From JBAXRT01 sp037131065 (GTDB taxonomy: Bacteria > Bacteroidota > Bacteroidia > Bacteroidales > FEN-979), in the NCBI GenBank assembly GCA_037131065.1, contig JBAXRT010000044.1, forward strand, positions 1 to 19,688: DNA of 19,688 nucleotides, given 5' to 3'. Positions 14,351 through 19,688 of the stretch are shown here, one piece after another. Within the stretch, counting starts at the first letter, position 1, and every line of letters begins with the position of its first letter. The translations under genes and the position numbers were made by a program. Under the pieces are notes generated by a model that did no database searches, had not been told where the DNA came from, and saw only the letters and a list, made by a program, of their open reading frames with translations.

Positions 14351-15286
14351 CAGCGTGATCCCGACGTTCAGAGGGAAAACCTCCGGCCCTTTTCCTGCCT
14401 GGAACATCTGCGTGATGGAGCAGGTGGCCCAGAGATTCAGGAACGACCAGCCCACCCTAAGGGTAGCATCAAGTTTGAAGGGACTCAGATGATAAGAGCC
14501 ATAAGTGCGAACCACCTGCTGATCGATATAGTAGGAGGCAACGGCCCTTCCCGACTGGTCAACCAGGAAGTAGGTCTCGTCGGTATTTTTATAAACCTGC
14601 TTGGTGTAGGAACCCAGCCTTAATCCGCCGATCACCCCGATGGCGACATGGAAGCTGTTGACGCGGCAGCGCGGGTTGGTCTGATATTCAAAAAGGATTG
14701 GCAGGGTCAGATAGGAGTTGAAGAGCTTGTTCTGCTTCAGCGTGACGTAATTCCCGTGTTCATCCTTGATCTGGTAGGCAACCAGTACGGCCGAATCTTT
14801 CAGCATGACATAGTTGTCGCTGAAATAATAGTTGTTGAGCTGAAATCCAAGGCCGGTGGTAAAGCCGATGTGGTTCTTCCAGAGGTTTACATTCAGTTCA
14901 AACGGGTTAAGGTTCACCATCAGCGACCGTGCGGTATTGAGGTTCATGTATTGCTGGCTGGGCGGAAAATTCATGTTGAAGTCAGGAGTGACGTACATGT
15001 TCCATCCCAGTTCGACCCCAGCCCAGTGGCCGCGGTACTGGTCTTTTTTACGATGGAACGGGAAACTGCCGAAATTGAAATTATGCATCTTCGATTTGTC
15101 GATATAGACAACCACACTGTCGTTGCCCAGGTTGTGAACCTTCACGCCGGGCATGTCAAATTTAGTGGAATCACAATGGCCTGACTTATGATGCATGGGA
15201 CATTTTTTACCGGACTGGGCAAATGAATTGCTGCCAAGAAAAAGGAGAATGGCAAAAAGGAAAAACACTTTTGCAATTGCTTTCAT
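14339..15286 (-). CDS. Outer-membrane beta-barrel protein with Cys/His-rich N-terminus
   Basis: A 315-residue protein with a clear Sec signal peptide (1-23, cleavage near SFA-Q). Just after it comes a Cys/His cluster, CPMHHKSGHC at 29-38, recalling the CPMH motif of heavy-metal-binding proteins. From about residue 85 the sequence alternates polar and hydrophobic residues in many short strands with Gly and aromatic residues (GVELGWNMYV, IGFTTGLGFQLNNYYF, DATLRVGWSF) and ends in the aromatic residue Trp, as outer-membrane barrels do. The exact family is not clear; PorT-like outer membrane beta-barrel is the nearest. It could be a metal-responsive or transport porin, but the role is unknown. It lies 78 bases behind lepA on the same strand. 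Confidence 0.75.
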   Translation of the reverse strand: MKAIAKVFFLFAILLFLGSNSFAQSGKKCPMHHKSGHCDSTKFDMPGVKVHNLGNDSVVVYIDKSKMHNFNFGSFPFHRKKDQYRGHWAGVELGWNMYVTPDFNMNFPPSQQYMNLNTARSLMVNLNPFELNVNLWKNHIGFTTGLGFQLNNYYFSDNYVMLKDSAVLVAYQIKDEHGNYVTLKQNKLFNSYLTLPILFEYQTNPRCRVNSFHVAIGVIGGLRLGSYTKQVYKNTDETYFLVDQSGRAVASYYIDQQVVRTYGSYHLSPFKLDATLRVGWSFLNLWATCSITQMFQAGKGPEVFPLNVGITLLGW

Positions 15287-15364
15287 ATGTATGAATTTTT
15301 AAGTTATGGAATCAAGAGCGATTAGACGAAACGGACCGGCAATTGTTACATCAAAACAATTTTT

Positions 15365-17155
15365 TCAGCTGTCCAGTTTCAAAACGGCAAGGAATGCCTT
15401 TTGCGGAACCTCAACGTTCCCGATCTGCCGCATCCGTTTCTTGCCTTTCTTTTGTTTTTCGAGAAGCTTTCGTTTACGGGTGATATCTCCCCCGTAACAT
15501 TTGGCGGTGACGTCCTTGCGGACGGCTTTCACTGTTTCCCTCGCGATGATCTTGGCACCGATGGCTGCCTGGATGGCGACTTCGTACTGCTGGCGCGGAA
15601 TGAACTCTTTCAGCTTCAGGCAGAATTTCCTGCCGAACTCATAGGCATTGTTGCGTGTAATCAATGCCGACAACGCATCGACGATCTCACCATTGAGGAG
15701 GATATCTAGCTTTACAAGATCAGCATCGTGGTATCCTGCAGGGTAGTAGTCGAAGGAGGCGTAACCTTTGGAGATGCTCTTCAGACGGTCGTAAAAGTCG
15801 AAAACGATCTCGCCCAGCGGCAGGTCGACGGTCAGTTCGATCCGGTCGGTGGTGAGGTAGACCTGGTTTTTGAGTGTGCCGCGCTTATCGACACAGAGTT
15901 TCATGATCGGCCCGATATACTCCGACTTGGTGATGATGTTGGCCGTGATGTATGGCTCTTCTATATGGTCGATGTAGTTTGGTTCCGGGAGCCCGGAAGG
16001 GTTATATACATCTACCACCTCTCCCTTGGTCTTGTAAACTTTGTATGAAACGTTGGGTACTGTGGTGATCACATCCATATCGAACTCCCGGTCGAGGCGT
16101 TCCTGGATGATCTCCATGTGAAGCAGGCCGAGGAAGCCGCAGCGGAAGCCGAATCCCAGGGCTGCAGAGGCTTCGGGTTCAAAGGAGAGGGAGGAGTCGT
16201 TCAGCCGGAGTTTTTCAAGAGAATCTCTCAGCTCTTCGTAGTTGTCGGCGTCGGTGGGGTAGATCCCGGCGAAGACCATTGGCTTTACGCCGCGGAACCC
16301 CTCAATGATCTCCTTGGTAGGATTATCATAGTGGGTGATCGTATCACCAACCTGCACCTCTTTGCTTGACTTGATGCCAGAGATGATATATCCCACATCT
16401 CCTGTCCTGACAACATCCCTGGGTTCCGGTTTCATCCTGAGGATCCCGACCTCGTCGGCATGATATTCCTGGTCGGTTGCGACGAATTTCACATGGTCAC
16501 CCTTGCGGATCGCTCCGTTGAAAATGCGGAAATAGGCCACAACACCCCTGAAAGTGTTGTAATGGGAATCGAAGATGAGCGCCTGCAGCGGTGCATCCGG
16601 ATCACCCTTGGGAGGGGGAATTGTTTTTACTATCCCGTGGAGGACCTCTTCAACACCATATCCGACCTTGGCGCTGGCTTCAAGAATTTCGTCGCGTTTA
16701 CAGCCGAGGAGATCCACGATCTGGTCTTTGACCTCCTCCACCATGGCATTCTCCATATCGATCTTGTTCAGCACGGGATTGATGGTAAGGTCGTGATCAA
16801 GCGCAAGGTACAGATTGGAAATGGTCTGTGCCTGGATCCCCTGGGTTGCATCGACCACCAAAAGCGCTCCTTCGCAGGCGGTGATGGCACGGGAGACTTC
16901 GTAGGAGAAGTCGACATGTCCCGGAGTATCGATCAGGTTAAGGATATACTCTTCGCCTTCAAACAGGTAATTCATCTGGATCGCATGGCTCTTGATGGTG
17001 ATCCCGCGCTCCCGTTCCAGGTCCATATCATCCAGCACCTGGGCCTGGAAGTCGCGTTCGGAGATGGTATTGGTCATCTCGAGCAGCCTGTCGGCGAGGG
17101 TTGATTTCCCGTGATCGATGTGGGCGATGATACAGAAATTGCGGATGTTTTTCAC
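15365..17155 (-). CDS. lepA: Elongation factor 4
   Basis: A 596-residue translational GTPase, the usual length for LepA/EF4, which acts on stalled or mistranslocated ribosomes. G1 is AHIDHGKST (11-19), the switch I region has RERGITIK (48-55), G3 is DTPGH (76-80), G4 NKID (130-133) and G5 SAK (161-163). The C-terminal LepA-specific domain is present with KRLLEKQKKGKKRMR-like basic tail residues before the end. The start is a GTG at 17155; no ATG lies upstream and the next ATG falls inside G1-to-switch sequence, so GTG is required. A consensus promoter ends only five bases upstream. The 3' neighbour on the same strand is the outer-membrane barrel gene. Confidence 0.97.
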   Translation of the reverse strand: MKNIRNFCIIAHIDHGKSTLADRLLEMTNTISERDFQAQVLDDMDLERERGITIKSHAIQMNYLFEGEEYILNLIDTPGHVDFSYEVSRAITACEGALLVVDATQGIQAQTISNLYLALDHDLTINPVLNKIDMENAMVEEVKDQIVDLLGCKRDEILEASAKVGYGVEEVLHGIVKTIPPPKGDPDAPLQALIFDSHYNTFRGVVAYFRIFNGAIRKGDHVKFVATDQEYHADEVGILRMKPEPRDVVRTGDVGYIISGIKSSKEVQVGDTITHYDNPTKEIIEGFRGVKPMVFAGIYPTDADNYEELRDSLEKLRLNDSSLSFEPEASAALGFGFRCGFLGLLHMEIIQERLDREFDMDVITTVPNVSYKVYKTKGEVVDVYNPSGLPEPNYIDHIEEPYITANIITKSEYIGPIMKLCVDKRGTLKNQVYLTTDRIELTVDLPLGEIVFDFYDRLKSISKGYASFDYYPAGYHDADLVKLDILLNGEIVDALSALITRNNAYEFGRKFCLKLKEFIPRQQYEVAIQAAIGAKIIARETVKAVRKDVTAKCYGGDITRKRKLLEKQKKGKKRMRQIGNVEVPQKAFLAVLKLDS

Positions 17156-17160
17156 GGGTG

Positions 17161-17191
17161 CAAAGATAGGAAAAACAGCGGATATTCCAAC
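17161..17191 (-). promoter_or_regulatory. Consensus promoter of lepA with almost no leader
   Basis: On the minus strand GTTG (17188-17191) is followed by exactly 19 bases and then TATCTTTG (17161-17168), a near-perfect match to the Bacteroidetes TTTG-N19-TAnnTTTG promoter. Only five bases separate the -7 box from the GTG at 17155, so transcription should begin at or within about two or three bases of the start codon. Confidence 0.8.
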
Positions 17192-17219
17192 GGGAGGTGT
17201 GTGACGTGAAAGGAATAAC

Positions 17220-19688
17220 CTACTTGAGGATGGTCACCGATCCCTGGATGGTACGTTTTTGAGGTCCCGTGAGGGTGATCTCAAATACATCACAAACGTA
17301 GAAATAGACCCCGTCGCTGCACAGCTGGCCGGTGGTCTTGTCCTTGCCGTCCCAGTTGATATCGGGATCGTTGGTCTCAAAGACCTCTGCGCCCCAGCGG
17401 TTGAACAGCTTCAGGCTGATCTCACTCACGGAGGTGTAGGGAAATGGCCTGAGGTAGTCGTTCTTGCCGTCGCCGTTGGGAGTGAAGATATTCGGGAGTT
17501 CGTAAACGGGACAGGCATCGTTGTTGATGCAGAACGGAGTGCTCAGTTCGCTCCGGTTGCCGGCCGAATCGACGGCCATCACGGCATAGCAGCCCACGAT
17601 CGACTTTTCCGGCTTGTGGTCATAGGTGGTGTCGGAGGGGTTCAGCAGAGAATCGATCGGTTGCAGCGGGTCGGCGGATGTCGGGGAGTAGAAGATGATA
17701 TATTTTTCGATATCCCTGCCGCATGTGTCGGACGGGACGGTCCAGATCAGGCGGTTCATCGATTCGGAGCAATGGGTCACTACCGAGAGAAGGGGCGGGC
17801 AGGGGGGGATGTTGTCGACCGGGATCGCACAATTTTCCTGGGAAAAGTTGATGATGGGATCGACAAACCCGGAGGCAGAATATCGTCCGGTGCTCCTGAT
17901 GATATAGCAATACTCCGTGCCGTTGGCAAGGCCGGCATCAACATAAAGAGGAATAAGGGAAGTGCCAACGGAATCAAATTCTTGGGTGACCGGGTTGAAG
18001 CGGAGGATGGTAAAGAATTCGTTTGACCAGGGGACATCGTTGTTCCAGAACAGCCGGAGTTTTTTATCGGTCGGGAAGATCTTCAGGAAGATGGAGGAGG
18101 CAACCTGTGATGAACCGATCAGGAAGCGGTTCCCGGGGGTCACATTGAAGAGATCGATACGGTAGCGGAAATGGTAACCGGCCGTATTGAGGAGGGTATC
18201 GTTGAAGATGGTATCGTTGAGGCTGTTAAGCGAATCAATTACGATGTATTGTTCGGGCTGGTCGGACCTCGACCTGGCTATGATGTATTTATAGGGACCC
18301 GGCGCCTGGATGGTATCGATCTCGGTGGGTTTTGACCAGGCTGTGTAAATGGATCCGTTTGTTTCATCCGTTGTGCTGATGCTCACGTTGGTGATGACGG
18401 CAACATCTTTTTTAAGTGTGGCGCAGGCTTCGTCGGAGGCATAGCTTTCGGCCTTATCCGGGTAGGTGGCGACAACCAGGTAACAATATTTGATCCCCCT
18501 GACGAGACCGCTTCCCTCATTGTTGTCAAGGTAGGTGGTCTGCGTGATATCCTGGAGTTCATCGATCTTTACATAACCCAGGTAAGGCGGCACGCCTGTC
18601 TGGCAATAGCCCGGAACGTACCCCGTTGAATCGGCCTTTCGCCAGATCTGGTAACCGGTGGCATTGGAGCAGCCGTATGTGGACCAGTTGAGGGTAATGG
18701 TATTCCCCATCGGGGTTGCGGTAAGATCTTTCGGGGCAGGGCCGATCACCCGGATCTTCATCGATTTTATATCGACCAGTTTCACGGGCTGGGCGTTGTC
18801 GATTGCTTTGAAGAACACACTGTAGGGATTCCTTTTGATATGGTCGCAAACGGTAGCCCATTTGAATGTTGCCTGGGTATGCCCCGTGCCAACAGCCGGG
18901 TTAGGTGTCATGGTTGCAGGGCTTGGGGTAACCAGCATGGGTCCTCCGGTGCCTGTGAGGGTGACCTGGTTGCTGTCGGGATCCCAGGCCCTCACAGGGA
19001 AGGTAAGGGTTTTCCCGGCCTCGATGCAGGTATCAGCAACGGGATCGATGACGGGCGGTTTGTTTGAGCAGGCGATGATGATGATCTGCATATCACGGAG
19101 TACGCTTCCGATCTTCACGCCGTTGCGCCACTCTTCGATCAGGATCGCGATGTTGTATTCGCCCTGTTGCTGCGGGCTGTCCCACAAAAGATCACCGGTC
19201 ACCGAATCGAGTTTAAAAACATTGCTTGCAGGCGGGAAGGTATAGCCGGGAATCACCTGTCCCATGGCTCCGCGGCAAGGGACCAGGCGGTAGGAGAGGC
19301 TGTCGCCGTCGGCATCGTAGGCGCCCGGGTTGTGGTAATATGGCTGGTCCACACAACCGTTGTCGATGGGAGGGAGCAGCAGCACCGGGGAGTTGTTGTA
19401 TCCCCCGAGGAACGGGTTGATCACCAGTTCGGAATAGATGAAGAGGGGGGTGTTGATCGAGTTCGGTATGTTCAGGATCCCGCCGTTACGGTTCGGATCT
19501 TCACAGGAGATCGTGTAGGAGGAGGGACCCGGAAAGGTGTGGGTTCCATAGTAACGGTTGTAGGTGATGTTGTTCGGAAGGTAGGACACCTCCACACGCC
19601 TGATCTCGTTTGAAGTTCCGTCGCCCCAATTGATCAGGAGATAATCGCGGTAGGCATTGGCCGGACTCGGGGTATAGGTGTAAGAGAT
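17220..19688 (-). CDS. Large type IX-secreted surface protein (gliding-motility C-terminal domain), 5' partial
   Basis: The visible 822 residues run off the window edge; the frame stays open from 19595 to 19688, so the start lies beyond. The first part contains WGDGTS, as in PKD-like domains, and a segment HTFPGPSSYTISCEDPNRN common in Bacteroidetes surface proteins. A cadherin/Ig-like stretch follows (PPVIDPVADTC and DPDSNQVTL), then several fibronectin-III-like domains with many GYQIWR/GIKYCYLVV-type strands. The C-terminus carries the type B sorting domain: PNIFTPNGDGKND, LKLFNRWGAEVFE, WDGKD and DGVYFYV, ending in TIQGSVTILK. This signal sends the protein through the type IX system to the cell surface. 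An adhesin or matrix role is likely; the ligand is unknown. It is 64 bases upstream of the lepA start on the same strand. Confidence 0.93.
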   Translation of the reverse strand: MSYTYTPSPANAYRDYLLINWGDGTSNEIRRVEVSYLPNNITYNRYYGTHTFPGPSSYTISCEDPNRNGGILNIPNSINTPLFIYSELVINPFLGGYNNSPVLLLPPIDNGCVDQPYYHNPGAYDADGDSLSYRLVPCRGAMGQVIPGYTFPPASNVFKLDSVTGDLLWDSPQQQGEYNIAILIEEWRNGVKIGSVLRDMQIIIIACSNKPPVIDPVADTCIEAGKTLTFPVRAWDPDSNQVTLTGTGGPMLVTPSPATMTPNPAVGTGHTQATFKWATVCDHIKRNPYSVFFKAIDNAQPVKLVDIKSMKIRVIGPAPKDLTATPMGNTITLNWSTYGCSNATGYQIWRKADSTGYVPGYCQTGVPPYLGYVKIDELQDITQTTYLDNNEGSGLVRGIKYCYLVVATYPDKAESYASDEACATLKKDVAVITNVSISTTDETNGSIYTAWSKPTEIDTIQAPGPYKYIIARSRSDQPEQYIVIDSLNSLNDTIFNDTLLNTAGYHFRYRIDLFNVTPGNRFLIGSSQVASSIFLKIFPTDKKLRLFWNNDVPWSNEFFTILRFNPVTQEFDSVGTSLIPLYVDAGLANGTEYCYIIRSTGRYSASGFVDPIINFSQENCAIPVDNIPPCPPLLSVVTHCSESMNRLIWTVPSDTCGRDIEKYIIFYSPTSADPLQPIDSLLNPSDTTYDHKPEKSIVGCYAVMAVDSAGNRSELSTPFCINNDACPVYELPNIFTPNGDGKNDYLRPFPYTSVSEISLKLFNRWGAEVFETNDPDINWDGKDKTTGQLCSDGVYFYVCDVFEITLTGPQKRTIQGSVTILK

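Noticed and set aside
14648..15184. 178-residue plus-strand frame opposite the barrel gene
   Set aside because: The minus frame has a signal peptide and barrel pattern; the plus frame has no recognisable features.
15341..15366. Hairpin AATTGTT/AACAATT with a T run, between the barrel gene and lepA
   Set aside because: The T run follows on the plus strand, where no gene ends nearby; on the minus strand, behind lepA, it lacks a T tract. Its stem is short and AT-rich.
16460..17104. 214-residue plus-strand frame opposite lepA
   Set aside because: Antisense shadow of a conserved gene.
17259..18026. 255-residue plus-strand frame opposite the type IX-secreted protein
   Set aside because: Antisense shadow; the minus-strand frame carries the sorting domain and runs through the whole region.

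Overview
This window looks like chromosomal DNA of a Bacteroidota bacterium, most likely of the Bacteroidales type. Three things point there. Several starts are preceded by the Bacteroidetes promoter element TAnnTTTG (with TTTG or GTTG 18-19 bases upstream at the best sites). The gene ending at 17220 carries the C-terminal sorting domain of the type IX secretion system. The DnaX and uracil phosphoribosyltransferase sequences have the Bacteroidetes form. The genus cannot be told from the sequence.

Layout. Positions 1-1336 are gene-poor and AT-rich to the left. They hold one intact tRNA-Val(UAC) on the minus strand, a second copy of the last 17 bases of that tRNA gene region 162 bases further downstream, and a string of terminator-like hairpins. 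Positions 1337-3245 hold three plus-strand genes that stand alone: a tiny secreted protein with three short repeats and a strong terminator, a monoglyceride-lipase-like hydrolase, and an unrecognised exported protein. From about 3500 the DNA becomes visibly more GC-rich: a lipoprotein with a lipase-like domain (plus) faces a four-gene minus-strand operon read dnaX - PfkB sugar kinase - PlsC-like acyltransferase - CoA-binding protein, with stop/start overlaps between its first three genes.

From 8696 to 14350 a closely packed plus-strand run encodes a polysaccharide-deacetylase-like protein, a FemAB/GNAT-like acyltransferase, upp, a MacB/FtsX-type permease without a neighbouring ATPase, and a RecD-like helicase. 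It ends tail to tail, overlapping by 12 bases, with an outer-membrane barrel gene on the minus strand. Beyond that lie lepA (minus) and the 3' part of a large type IX-secreted surface protein whose start lies outside the window.

Most genes are housekeeping or ordinary envelope genes, and I see no defence island, phage, transposase or CRISPR array. The most unusual structures are: (1) an array of about 17 seven-base repeats inside the dnaX linker, followed eight codons later by a run of seven A, exactly where a gamma/tau switch would sit; (2) the duplicated tRNA 3' end with its serial hairpins; (3) the small secreted protein with repeated PxxAxF motifs; and (4) a consensus promoter placed so close to the lepA GTG that the mRNA should be almost leaderless.
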